In this document: positions 54,846 to 64,000 of the stretch, in pieces | How positions within the stretch are numbered: the stretch's first letter is position 1 | Layout of the letters: every line of letters starts with the position of its first letter | Assembly (NCBI RefSeq): GCF_963678635.1 | Contig: NC_087064.1 | Location: 41,261,165-41,325,164, forward strand | Length of the DNA: 64,000 bases | Source: Symsagittifera roscoffensis | Taxonomy: Eukaryota > Xenacoelomorpha > Acoela > Convolutidae | Direction: 5' to 3' | Translations under genes and position numbers: made by a program | Notes under the pieces: model-generated | Seen by the model: the letters and a program-made list of their open reading frames with translations, nothing else | Database searches by the model: none | What the model was told of the DNA's origin: nothing

Positions 54846-57564
54846 ACTTACAAATATCACTGAAATTATGTAACAACTATTATGTAACATTTTAAAACAT
54901 TTTGTCACAAATTTCTGAGAGTTTTCTTCATTTTAAACAGAGCATCTAAACAGAGCTTTACATGCTTTTTACCGTCTCTACCAAGCCAGTTCTTTTGGTG
55001 GTCTTTTCAACATCGGGTCGACAAAAACGTTACTGTTCTCCGGCTTCGACCAGAACGCTCAAATTAACTTAATTGCATGCAGAAATAGTGAGCTCATGGC
55101 CAGGGCTACTACTATTCATTGAATTATTATTGTTTTTGTTCAGTAGATAAAAATCATCATCTCCATCGAAGATGGATCAACCCTTTCCCCCAACTCCTAG
55201 CTTCTCATCTTAGCAGAATGAATTCAGATTTTAATTAAATTCAATTCAGGACATAATAGGGAAGCTAAAAGTTTATGTAAATTAGTTTCAGTCCAAATCC
55301 CGAGACCCCTCCGGATTCTCGAATCCGGGGAAATAAGACCTCTATTTTCCTTCCGGAAGGCTGTCTTCCACCCTTCACCGTTGTTCGCAACGGCCTTGCA
55401 ACTATTGTAGCGACACAATAGTTGCAACTCGGAACGGTCTCTGCTACTTCTGCAATTTTTTGTTCTTTTCCAATCACAATTCTCGTCGTTATCGCTATCG
55501 CAACTAATGTTGTTGTGTGTCTACTTCGGTTTTTCTCCAAAATGGGCTACTTTTGACGTTTCTTAGAATTATTACTTCATCAATTCGAAATTTTAAAATC
55601 TAGGAATTTCCAAATCCTTCAGTCTTTCCGATTTGTCCAATCGTTCGAATAACGCTCCTATTCCTTCAAAATCGCCAATTCGGAAGGTTCGCTGCTAAAA
55701 CTCGAAATTGCTGCGTTTGCATTTTGGTGCATTCTGGTCTAATGTCACATACTCCCCGGACAGTCCGGTCAATGTCCTCATTGAACCTCGCAATGTTTGT
55801 AAAATAGGTACAGTGTCATCGAACACAATTTACAAAATGCACGAAATTACTCTTATCCGCATCATATCAACTCACTGCAGAATATAAATGGCATCATACT
55901 ACATCACTATAACCTTCAAATTCTTTCATTTATCCGCACATTGAGGATATGACCTAAGATAAAAAAAAAACAGCTTTTCTGACTTCCAATGTCAATGTCC
56001 TGATTAAAAACTTCTTCTCCTAGATTTTTAAAAGATGTTGGTTTGCAGGACAGTCCTGCCAACCAACAAGCTAAAATTATCCTACTACGCTTCTTCCCTT
56101 CGGAAATCTTGCTTCTTATTGTCCTGAAAATTAAAACTAAGAAATTCTGTGGTCAGAAAGAACAATGAAACAATCTCCCTCTTCGAGAGGTTACCCAAGC
56201 CCTTCATATCACCACAAAGTGATCAGCTCTTGTAACAGTCGCCTACTGCAGTCACATATGAGGCTTAAGAAAAATAGGCCCCATAACCATTGGCTCAAGA
56301 GTCAGGGACACTATCTCATGTGTTTTTCTACCTCAAGAACGGTCGGAGCCAATTCGGTTCGCTTGCGACATGAGACTAGAACTCGCTACAGCTTGAAGGC
56401 TACTACCAAAATATCCCCCACTCTAGAAAATAAGAACGTCCCATACTTAGGTCTCAAAATACCCAAAATACGCGAATGCCGTTAAAAACAGGGTCGGAAC
56501 AATCCGTTAAATCACTTTTTATTGGACAGTGAAACTTTGATCCATTTCAGATGGATCAACCTAAAACTCGCCTTATCTCAACATAACAATCATAATGGCA
56601 CAGCGCCATTCGGCCAGATGGCACAGCGCAACCTTCCGACGAAGCACGAATCAGAGAGAAAAGGCCTTAACAGCAAAAAAAGTGCTTGAAAGGAGGGTCG
56701 GAATATTCTGGAATATTTATTTTTTAAAATTTCGATTTTCAAGTTGATATTTCTCAGAAATACGAAAAACGGCCATTTTGAGCCAAAAAGTGACGAAAAT
56801 CAAAAGAACAACGACAGATAGTGTGAAAAACAGTCGTACAAGAGACGGAAAATACGAAGCCTCTTATCGTGGCAACAACACACGATAAGGACCTTAGCGG
56901 TGAATATTGGTGGAGAAGGAGGCTTCAGTGGGGGAAGAAATATACCACGGAACCCTCCCGGGACGCAAATCAGAAGAGACAAGAGCGTTATCGCTGGAAT
57001 ATCACGGGAGTGGAGGCTTGGTCCCCCAAAGACTGTTCTATGTGAAGGGACTGTATAAACTAACTTTATAGCTACTGGAATGTCATAGATCTCTTAATTA
57101 ACACCGTTCTTGTTTGATATTTCAGAATATGAGTAGCTAGAAAGAGGAAAGGGTCAATCCATCTCCAATGGATTTAATATAGAACTGTCACACAAAAACA
57201 TGTTAAAATAGGTTGTTCGAGCCGTGTTTTTAATGACAATCACGTAGTCTGAGGATCCGAGACTCAGCTATGTGGTTGTGTTCGCATGTAAACGAAAGCT
57301 GATCAAAAGTCGTTTGACTGATGGCCTAAAAATGGTAACTTTTTACTTTGCCCTAGACAGACCAGAAAATCAACTGGCAAGGTCGAGACGGTGAAAAGCG
57401 AGTAGGAATAAGGTAACTAACGCCTGCCAGTCGTTAATAGGTACTTTTCCTACGCTCCGTCGCTGTGTAGTATTTGGGCGAATGTTACATAGACGTTTTT
57501 ATGGCGCTCCTGGGTGGGCCTGTCAAAGGCATAAGACCATCATGATCAGCAAGCGTTTCAGCGA
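54846..57564. other. Hairpin-rich non-coding region, probably long terminal repeat or leader of the gypsy element
   Basis: No credible gene: the frames at 55265-55540 and 56165-56485 are not protein-like. It is GC-richer than the host introns and full of perfect short hairpins (55306-55427; CCGGACAGTCCGG near 55772; TTGATCCATttcagATGGATC near 56541). It ends where the CCCTCC units begin. Since the open gag frame starts at 60023, I infer it belongs to the 5' end of that element. The LTR ends cannot be set because the 3' LTR is outside the window. Confidence 0.4.
55306..55427. repeat. Cluster of four perfect hairpins
   Basis: (1) CCGGATT-CTCG-AATCCGG (55311-55328). (2) CCTTCCGGAAGG (55349-55360). 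(3) CCGTTG-TTCG-CAACGG (55378-55393). (4) TTGCAACTATTGT-AGCG-ACAATAGTTGCAA, allowing for a 2-base bulge (55396-55427). All stems are exact or nearly so, packed in 120 bp. Confidence 0.75.
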
Positions 57565-57638
57565 CGAACCCTCCGCTCCGGGCGTAAGCCCGAGGTAGAG
57601 GCCTTAATGACCGTTATTGTACTAGGGGGAAGGTGCGT

Positions 57639-58305
57639 ACCCTCCCTCCAGTACTATTTAGCTTTTTAACTTAGTTAACACCGAAAATTCCGGGGGCCGG
57701 AGGGTTGGGTGGGAAATCTAGAGCCCGCTTTTCCCGAGGTCCCGGGACCAAAAACAATTAAAGAGAAAGCGTAAAACCAAACAAAATTAGTGTATAACCA
57801 AGAAAAAGCCAAAAATAAATTTATTTGAAAACAAAAAAGTACAAAAAACAGTAAAAAATCCAAAAAAGACCAAAAACAGTAAAAAATGTAAAGTGACAAT
57901 TTATATATTATTTCCGGACGAGATGTGATCTGACCTTCCTATTTGTTGTTGTTTCAGATTGATTTATATCGTTTCTGATAGAAGATTGTGTGTTTTGGTG
58001 AAGGGTTGGATACCCTCCCTCGAGTGTAATTTGAGTGTTTAAGCACGTTAATGGTGATTTTGCCGGTGACCGGAGGGTAGAGTGGCAAGCTGATCAACGT
58101 GTTCCACACTCAACAGGGACATCAAGGACAACATCCGCAACGACGGTTGGGTATCGTTGAAGCAATTTTAGTATCGTTCGGGTACTATTTCCTTAAAACT
58201 TAAGTGGTGGGGGGCACGATTGGCGCGGTCCGATTGTACCTTCCATCGATTACAAATTTCCGAGTTAAGGGTCTTAATTTGGGTATTTTGGTGCAAAGGA
58301 GGGTA
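57639..58305 (+). repeat. Three structured units with CCCTCC/GGAGGG clamp
   Basis: Unit A (57639-57705) is closed by ACCCTCC / GGAGGGT. Unit B (58011-58079) is closed by TACCCTCC / GGAGGGTA. Unit C (58237-58305) is closed by TACCTTCC / GGAGGGTA, pairable through one G-U. A and B also share a GGCCGG/ACCGG inner hairpin and similar text on both sides (GGGTGG or GAGTGG after the unit). The interior is otherwise diverged. The closing stem is conserved while the middle drifts, which suggests an RNA structure. Confidence 0.6.
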
Positions 58306-58561
58306 TAGTACTATTCATTAACGACTACTAATAGGTTATTATCCTTATTACATATTACTTATCTCCTCAATTAGACCCAAAAAACACCCAATTTTGTCAA
58401 AAATCATCGATTTTCGATAAAAATGTAGACCCCCAAATTTTTGGATATCCAAGCTTTTCCGAACAACAAAAAGCTTTTATATAGGGAGTAGCTACGTAGT
58501 TCGATCCCCCTAACTAAAGAAACCGCGTGAGAAAAGACTCAGTAGAAGTTGGAAAAAACCA

Positions 58562-59012
58562 AACCCTCCGAGCGGCAGAAAATTTTATCAAAACATCTTT
58601 TTATTCAACTGGGAAGGTTGACCGAGTCAGCCAACCTAGTTTTAAGTCAGGTAGACCGCTTTTCGAGACTTTGTTGCGGTAACTTAACCTTTTTTCTTGA
58701 TTTTTGAGGAACCCTCCGAGGTATTCCTCTGGAGTCAGCTAAGGCCCTTAGCAACCCTCCTTAGTGGAAAATTTCCACGAGGTTATCCAAAAAAGTTAAG
58801 ACAGCCCCCCTGATAGAGAATTTAGCTAGTTTTGACGCTTCCTGAGGTTAATTGAAGGCCCTTCTGAGTGAAGCTCAGAAATTTGAAAATTTTGGAGGTA
58901 CCCTCCGAAGTAACCCTCCGGAGCATATTAAGCATCTTATTGACCCTCCTTAGTAAATTTAGGGGGACCCTCCGAAGTGACTTGGGTGAATAAGGTACCC
59001 TCCGAAGTAGGC
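58562..59012 (+). repeat. ACCCTCCGAAGT motif array
   Basis: ACCCTCC followed by GAAGT, GAG or TTAGT occurs near 58563, 58709, 58753, 58897, 58911, 58941, 58968 and 58995, with irregular spacing. Several are followed by short AT stretches ending GGTA. It could pair with the GGAGGG strands of the upstream units. Confidence 0.65.
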
Positions 59013-59249
59013 TAAGTGTCTTAATGCTTCTAAACAACCCAAAGTTAGAAACTTGAGGAAATCTTCTGTGGCAATTTGGGAAAAGGAAAATATCCATTTA
59101 ATTTAAATCATATTAGGATATTAGGCGTGCTTATTAGGATCATAAGAACCCATTTTGACCCGGAAATTTGTGATCAACTTTGGATTCTAGGTCGGGTGTA
59201 TCAGAAGTGCACGAGCAAATTTTTTTTTTGATTGTGATTTTGGTTGTGT

Positions 59250-59595
59250 GGTTGCCTTGAGCTACTTAATAGGAAAGTCGGGCAACCCGGGAACAAATAA
59301 AAGAAGACCTCGGTGAGTGTATTAAGCAAATACACACTCACTTGAGAAGAAAAGTTGTTCCCTGCTCTCGTGCACTTGGAGCGTTCCGGGTGTGGGGGAG
59401 CTTTTTCATAGACTTTAGAAATTTTCGATCAGAGGTTGCCTTGAGCTACTTAATAGGACAGCTCGGGCAATCGCAGGGCACCTAAAAGAAGACCTCGGTG
59501 GGTGTATTAGGCAAATACACACCCACTTGAGAAGACCGTGTCCTGGTCTTTGTTCTTTCGGATCAGTCCGATTGGGGGAAGTCTTTTTCTTTAAG
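59250..59595 (+). repeat. Two 184-bp structured leader units with covariation
   Basis: Units start GGTTGCCTTGAGCTACTTAA at 59250 and 59434. Each forms: H1, GGTTGCC with GGCAACC (unit 2 GGCAATC, a G-U); H2 outer, GGGAACAA/TTGTTCCC (unit 2 AGGGCAC/GTGTCCT, a different sequence still paired); a conserved internal loop, AAAAGAAGACCTCG and CTTGAGAAG; H2 inner, GTGAGTGTATT/AATACAC..CTCAC (unit 2 GTGGGTGTATT/AATACAC..CCCAC, an A-T to G-C exchange); and H3, CACTTGGA/TCCGGGTG (unit 2 TCGGA/TCCGA). Conserved loops with changed but still paired stems are evidence of a selected RNA structure. Confidence 0.8.
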
Positions 59596-60022
59596 ACTAA
59601 GTTTTATTGATCTGTTTCTGAGTCATCACTGCTTTTTATCAAAGATTGTTTAATTTTAACAAAGCAGTGACTTGATAAATTGTGTGGCGATAAATTGATA
59701 TTGACAAAAGGTCGCTGTCACCTGTAGGATATTCTTATCTGATTATCTATTGTGTTTGGTGTGTTGATTATATCTTGTGAAAATTTTGTGATACTGTTAT
59801 AATATACGACAGGGTTGAGCTAGCATTATATCAATACTGAACAGGCCCTGTGTGTGTGTGTGTAACTCTAGCTGAGTCACTAAGATTGTCATTGAGAAAC
59901 CTAAGAGACACTCTTGATACTTACGAGATCGAGAAGGCAGCGTTAAGTAATTTAACTTGAATTCGTTTGCGGTACGTGTGCGTCGCCATTGAATCATACG
60001 AAAATTGTTTTTGTGACAAAGT
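59596..60022 (+). other. Remaining leader before gag
   Basis: Non-coding, with a TG microsatellite (59849-59862). An in-frame stop at 60014-60016 precedes the ATG at 60023. No primer-binding site could be recognised. Confidence 0.45.
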
Positions 60023-63000
60023 ATGCAGCGCAGGGACTCGTTAGGATTGACTACCAAGATTCCCAGGCTGAGTAGGGGCAGCACGCGAAAATTTAAAACT
60101 AGGCGTAGCCAGTCCTCGTTTAGCAGCGCCTCCGACGTGTTTGCTGAAAACGAATCGACTAAAGGTCAACCTGATCTTTCAGTGAGCGGAATGAGATTGA
60201 GGAGCGAGAAAAACCTCGATGGCGATCAAAGGCGGAGCGCCGAAGCCGGAACCGCGAGCGAAACGCTTGTGGACCCGGACCCCTTTGACGAGGGAGAACA
60301 GACGCTCATTCGACCCGACTTTGAGCCGAGCGAGGACCTCGAGCGGGAGGAAGTCGAGAGGACAGAGGAGACCTCGGAGCGTTCCGAGGTCGAGCCGCGA
60401 GAGGAAGTATTATTCAGAGGGATGTCCAAATCGGAGACCAAAAGTCACAGTTGGAGGGGGGAATACTCACATTCGGCTAGTACCCACTCATCTCTGGCCA
60501 AGCAGAGCAACAACGCGATGATGTCGAGTATAAGCCCGAGTGAAGAACAAACGGGTTCGAAGGCTAAGAAGAGTTGGAAGTCTTTGTACGACGAACGCAT
60601 GGCGTCACTACCAACTGTAGGTTTGACTTCCAGTGATGACTACCCGGAGATAACCCATCCGGATGTGAACTTCACACCGTGCCCAAGGAACGATATGAGC
60701 AGGAAGGCGTCATCAGCCTCGCCGACCAGGCCCATGTCAGATGGGATAACGATGGGAGCGTCATCAACCTTCGACAGATTAATGACGTCCATGAGCAAGC
60801 AAAAAGGCGGTGCGTCATCAAGCACCAGGCTGCAGCCGCAGTTGACCTCATCTTCTCTGGGACTAACCCCGTCATTTGGGGCCACTGGCGACATAAGTGA
60901 CATGTTCGCTGGCGTAATGAATGGTCTGGATGAACTGAGACGGGACATGACTAAAAGAATAGATCAGGTTGATGAGAGAGCTCACAAGGGTCAAGAGAAT
61001 CTGAGAGATGAACTAACGCACGTGAAGTCGCAGGCGAGGATTGATAAAGCTCAGTTGATTCGCAACACCGATCAATGCCTGGCGGAGAGCCTGGCACAGG
61101 CAAGCAAGGAGTCATACGAAAGAGAGGCTAGGATGACCAGGGAGATCGAACGATTGTTGAACGATCATGATAGTACCTACGCCCACACGATGACCAGCCT
61201 GGAGAAGAGGTTAGATGCAAAGTCTGACTTAATGATGCGGAAGCTTGACGCGATCCTGAATGGGAGTCGTTGGCAGGAGCATTCCAACCCAAGGGAGCGC
61301 TCACGCCATGCGAATGTTGGAGATGGTACGGGCAGCAATGTCAGAGCCCAGCAAGGCTCGAGAACGAACTACGAACCTAGAAACAAGGAGCGGCCAAGGG
61401 CAGCCCCGCAGAGGCCTGGCTGGACGAATCCAGTCCCGCCGGAGGCAGATGCCACCCCGGAGACAAGGTTGCCAACCGTGCCACAAGTCAGTTCAGTACC
61501 AGATCTGACTACAGTCTCACAGGACACAACGATGTATGCCTCGATGTTTGAGCCTCTGAACACATCTCTCGAAACATTCATCATCAAGCTCTCGAAGTCA
61601 ACCGAGAGAGGAGAGAGGTCAAGAAGGACACTGAAAAAGCCGAAGTCATATAAAGACGAGTCAGACGGCTGCATTGATACTTGGATAGAGGTGATGAAGT
61701 TACACTTTGAGGAAGAGAATCTCTCCAAGAAACAAGAGTGCAGCGCGCTGACGAGCAACCTGGAGGGTACTGCATTAAGTTGTGTAATGGCGAAAAGAGC
61801 CAATGAGAGAGACAGCGCTCGCAAGATATTCGACATGCTGCTTAATCGTTTCGGCTCTGGAGTACAAGGGCACCAGGCTATGGTGAAGTTCGAGAAGAGG
61901 CGTCAAAGAGATGACGAATCCATAGATAAATTTTTGGACGACCTTGAATTGCTTAGGAGGAGAAGCAACCCAGATGAGAAATTATCCGAGCGAAACTTGG
62001 CGATTGCTTCGAAGTTCATGGACGGAGTAAGGAGTGAGGAGTTGAAGACGATGTTGGCCACTCACTTCACCCTGTCGCTTGACCAGGTACCCACGCCCGA
62101 CGACTTGCGTATGAAATCACGCGAGTATTTACTCATAAAACCGAGGGCGCAAAACCGTTACAGCAATTATGGCAACTATAGCGGGACAAACACTGATGCG
62201 AATTCCAGTTGGTACAAACCTCGCGATGACATGGATAAGAGGAGGTCGTGTGCGAATTGTGGTTCGATGGACCATCACGTTTCTGCGTGTTCTGCATACA
62301 AACAGAACATGAAGGCCATAGGCTACTTTCTCGAGGACGCCGACGCGACCGACGAGGACCATGAAGAGTACGTCAGAGGGCTCATCATGAAATATGGTCC
62401 GAGGTGTTTCTTCTGTAATTTGGAGGGACACTTCAAGTCGGATTGTACTCAATTTTGGGACGCAGTAGCGGACGCGAAACATCCCCGCCACGAAGAGGCG
62501 TTTTCGGGTGTCAAGGCCAGTCGAGCACGTCTGATGAACGAGGCTGAATCTCGGAGAAAGGAGACGACACCGAGCACCTTCACGACCAAAAAGGTTAGGA
62601 CATGGCCTGACGAGGTGGTAGCCTCGAACCTCGAAGCAGAGTCGTCTAGCCCACTCAAGGTGGATTACGGCCTGGCGGCAAGGACAGCGCTGCAGAATGT
62701 CAAACAGGACCTAGCCACGAAAGAAGTGGAGCAATGGGTAAGGTCGGAGCTGGGGAGCACAGATCTTCGGGAAAGTTTTAATGTTCTGGGTAAAACGACA
62801 AAAGTAGAAGACAAAGAGGAACCCAAGAAACAGGGACTAAAACTGAACGTTATATCTGGTAAGACTTTCGGCATGACGAAGGAGGGGACCAAAATAATGT
62901 CCATCATCTCAGTCGCGGGGCACCAGGTGGTCAAGAACTTGAGTGAACCATCCGATATTACACTAGTCCACCTGGACATCTATGCCGACTACCTGAAGGA

Positions 63001-64000
63001 GAAAGATCCCAAACTGGACTCCAGGGGAGTGCGAGCGCTGCTCACAATGGGAGGTCCGAGGCTGATGAAAGTGGACGGACATTATATCGATGTCCATGGC
63101 CCTTACCCGATCCTGATAAATGTGGATGGCATCAATATCTACACGAAAGCTCACATAACTGATGCGAACGATCAGATTGGCCGGATATACATTGGTCAAG
63201 AGGAGCTGAAGGTTAGACGGATCGGACACAACGCGATGCTCGAACAAGATGCGGTGCATATAGGTTGCGAGGCCGATCTGGCCGCACACGTTCTGGACGT
63301 GCAAGGCAGACAACTTTCAGTAAAGGGACTGCTAGACACGGGAGCAGTGGTTAGTGTCATGCCAGTCAAAACTTGGACCGACATGGGTTTCGAGAGGTCG
63401 GATATCATACCGACAAACATCAGGTTGGCAGCGGCCAATCAGGGAGCGATCTATGTCACTGGACGAACCCCGATCATTTCACTGCAGCTCGGAGGAAGAC
63501 ATCTTTGGATGAGCTTCCTAGTAGTGGAGAATTTGGACGAATCCTATCAGTTCATCTTAGGAAGGGATTTCGTTCGCAATTTTGACGTCACGATCGATCT
63601 CAATGACGGGTTGATTAGGATCAAGGATCCTGAGAGAAAATATGAAAAGAGACCCCTTAATAAGGTCTTAATTAATCAGGCCAAGGTGCCGATTTTTCTG
63701 GATCGGAAAGTTAGATTAAAACCAAGCCAAGCCGTAGTAGCGACGTTTAGGATGAGGAACTTGAATGAACTCAGCAATGACAGACAGGTGTGTCTGGTAC
63801 CAAATCCAAACAGTAAAAGCTCGGCTATTTTAGGAAGAAGCTTCTCACTCACTCAGAGCGGACTGTGTGTGAGTGTGTTATTGAACACAGAAACAACAGC
63901 AGTGACAATACAGAGGGGAAAGAAACTTGGCTACGCTTTGCCTCTGAACACAGACTTTCAGAGTGTGGAGAACTTGAAAAAGTTTGATGTTACTAAATGT
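60023..64000 (+). CDS. Ty3/gypsy Gag-Pol polyprotein, open and partial (runs off window)
   Basis: A completely open frame of 1,326 codons from the ATG at 60023 to the window end, checked codon by codon, with no stop. Residues 1-300 are Ser/Glu/Arg-rich. About 300-420 is a coiled-coil-like stretch (LDELRRDMTKRIDQVDERAH). About 540-700 is the capsid-like part (CIDTWIEVMKLHFEEENLSK ... FDMLLNRFG). Two CCHC knuckles follow (CANCGSMDHHVSAC from residue 743, CFFCNLEGHFKSDC from 795). The protease has GLLDTGAVVSVMP (catalytic Asp at residue 1105) and FILGRDFVRNFDVTIDL. RT, RNase H and integrase should lie beyond 64000. Protease sits in the same frame as gag with no shift, so a single Gag-Pol frame is used. 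The intact frame implies a recently active element. Its GC content is clearly higher than that of its surroundings. Confidence 0.93.
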   Translation, partial: MQRRDSLGLTTKIPRLSRGSTRKFKTRRSQSSFSSASDVFAENESTKGQPDLSVSGMRLRSEKNLDGDQRRSAEAGTASETLVDPDPFDEGEQTLIRPDFEPSEDLEREEVERTEETSERSEVEPREEVLFRGMSKSETKSHSWRGEYSHSASTHSSLAKQSNNAMMSSISPSEEQTGSKAKKSWKSLYDERMASLPTVGLTSSDDYPEITHPDVNFTPCPRNDMSRKASSASPTRPMSDGITMGASSTFDRLMTSMSKQKGGASSSTRLQPQLTSSSLGLTPSFGATGDISDMFAGVMNGLDELRRDMTKRIDQVDERAHKGQENLRDELTHVKSQARIDKAQLIRNTDQCLAESLAQASKESYEREARMTREIERLLNDHDSTYAHTMTSLEKRLDAKSDLMMRKLDAILNGSRWQEHSNPRERSRHANVGDGTGSNVRAQQGSRTNYEPRNKERPRAAPQRPGWTNPVPPEADATPETRLPTVPQVSSVPDLTTVSQDTTMYASMFEPLNTSLETFIIKLSKSTERGERSRRTLKKPKSYKDESDGCIDTWIEVMKLHFEEENLSKKQECSALTSNLEGTALSCVMAKRANERDSARKIFDMLLNRFGSGVQGHQAMVKFEKRRQRDDESIDKFLDDLELLRRRSNPDEKLSERNLAIASKFMDGVRSEELKTMLATHFTLSLDQVPTPDDLRMKSREYLLIKPRAQNRYSNYGNYSGTNTDANSSWYKPRDDMDKRRSCANCGSMDHHVSACSAYKQNMKAIGYFLEDADATDEDHEEYVRGLIMKYGPRCFFCNLEGHFKSDCTQFWDAVADAKHPRHEEAFSGVKASRARLMNEAESRRKETTPSTFTTKKVRTWPDEVVASNLEAESSSPLKVDYGLAARTALQNVKQDLATKEVEQWVRSELGSTDLRESFNVLGKTTKVEDKEEPKKQGLKLNVISGKTFGMTKEGTKIMSIISVAGHQVVKNLSEPSDITLVHLDIYADYLKEKDPKLDSRGVRALLTMGGPRLMKVDGHYIDVHGPYPILINVDGINIYTKAHITDANDQIGRIYIGQEELKVRRIGHNAMLEQDAVHIGCEADLAAHVLDVQGRQLSVKGLLDTGAVVSVMPVKTWTDMGFERSDIIPTNIRLAAANQGAIYVTGRTPIISLQLGGRHLWMSFLVVENLDESYQFILGRDFVRNFDVTIDLNDGLIRIKDPERKYEKRPLNKVLINQAKVPIFLDRKVRLKPSQAVVATFRMRNLNELSNDRQVCLVPNPNSKSSAILGRSFSLTQSGLCVSVLLNTETTAVTIQRGKKLGYALPLNTDFQSVENLKKFDVTKC

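Noticed and set aside
55265-55540. 91-codon minus-strand frame
   Set aside because: Lies over perfect hairpins and has no protein-like pattern. Better explained as structured non-coding DNA.
60219-63585. Many frames of 60-155 codons on both strands over the gag-pol region
   Set aside because: Shadows of the single open frame 60023-64000, which carries the knuckles and the protease.
1-64000. CRISPR arrays, operons or bacterial-type signals
   Set aside because: None seen. Introns, transit peptide and retroelements show a eukaryotic nuclear sequence.

Overview
This is an AT-rich piece of animal nuclear DNA. It has protein-coding exons with GT-AG introns, a mitochondrial TCA-cycle subunit with a transit peptide, a mitochondrial-type membrane RING-CH E3 ligase, an axonemal radial-spoke protein, and introns full of retroelements and diverged repeats. 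There is one run of exactly 200 Ns (5186-5385), so it comes from a scaffolded assembly. The gene set suggests a non-vertebrate metazoan with motile cilia. I cannot name the phylum from sequence alone.

Host genes: (1) an RSPH14-type armadillo-repeat gene on the + strand, with six exons that I can phase from 5935 to 34808. Its N-terminal exons lie outside the window or were not found, and one small exon before the last is probably missing. (2) IDH3A on the - strand, three exons, 38048 down to 36055, 356 aa, convergent with RSPH14. (3) A glutaredoxin-DEP-DUF547 fusion gene on the - strand, five exons, 44557 down to 39076, 488 aa, all phases consistent. (4) An intronless MARCHF5-like E3 ligase on the - strand, 51391 down to 50315, 358 aa.

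Mobile DNA is most of the rest. 1-2400 is a decayed Ty3/gypsy integrase end. 6598-22535 is a 15.9-kb LTR retrotransposon inside an RSPH14 intron, with matching LTRs, a CTTC target duplication, gag, protease, RT, RNase H, integrase, an env-like region and a further unknown reading frame; a foldback element is nested in its 3' part. 25700-29283 is a non-LTR-like element (RT plus a PD-(D/E)XK-like C-terminus) in another RSPH14 intron. 45420-48178 is a second, inverted piece of the same gypsy lineage as the 15.9-kb element. It abuts 48178-49641, remnants that look like a Polinton/adintovirus-type packaging ATPase plus small frames. 51740-54845 is a nearly intact Penelope-like element with a PHD-like finger inside its RT and hammerhead-ribozyme-like repeats. 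About 55,000-64,000 is the 5' part of another Ty3-type element: a very long, hairpin-rich, internally repeated leader, then a completely open gag-protease frame of 1,326 codons that runs off the window end at 64000.

The most interesting signals are RNA-structural. Hammerhead-like motifs in four copies show compensatory stem changes. Two tandem leader units at 59250-59595 differ by paired substitutions on both sides of helices. Three upstream units share a conserved CCCTCC/GGAGGG clamp. The most interesting protein signals are the PHD-like insertion between RT motifs B and C, and the uncharacterised frame between env and the 3' LTR.
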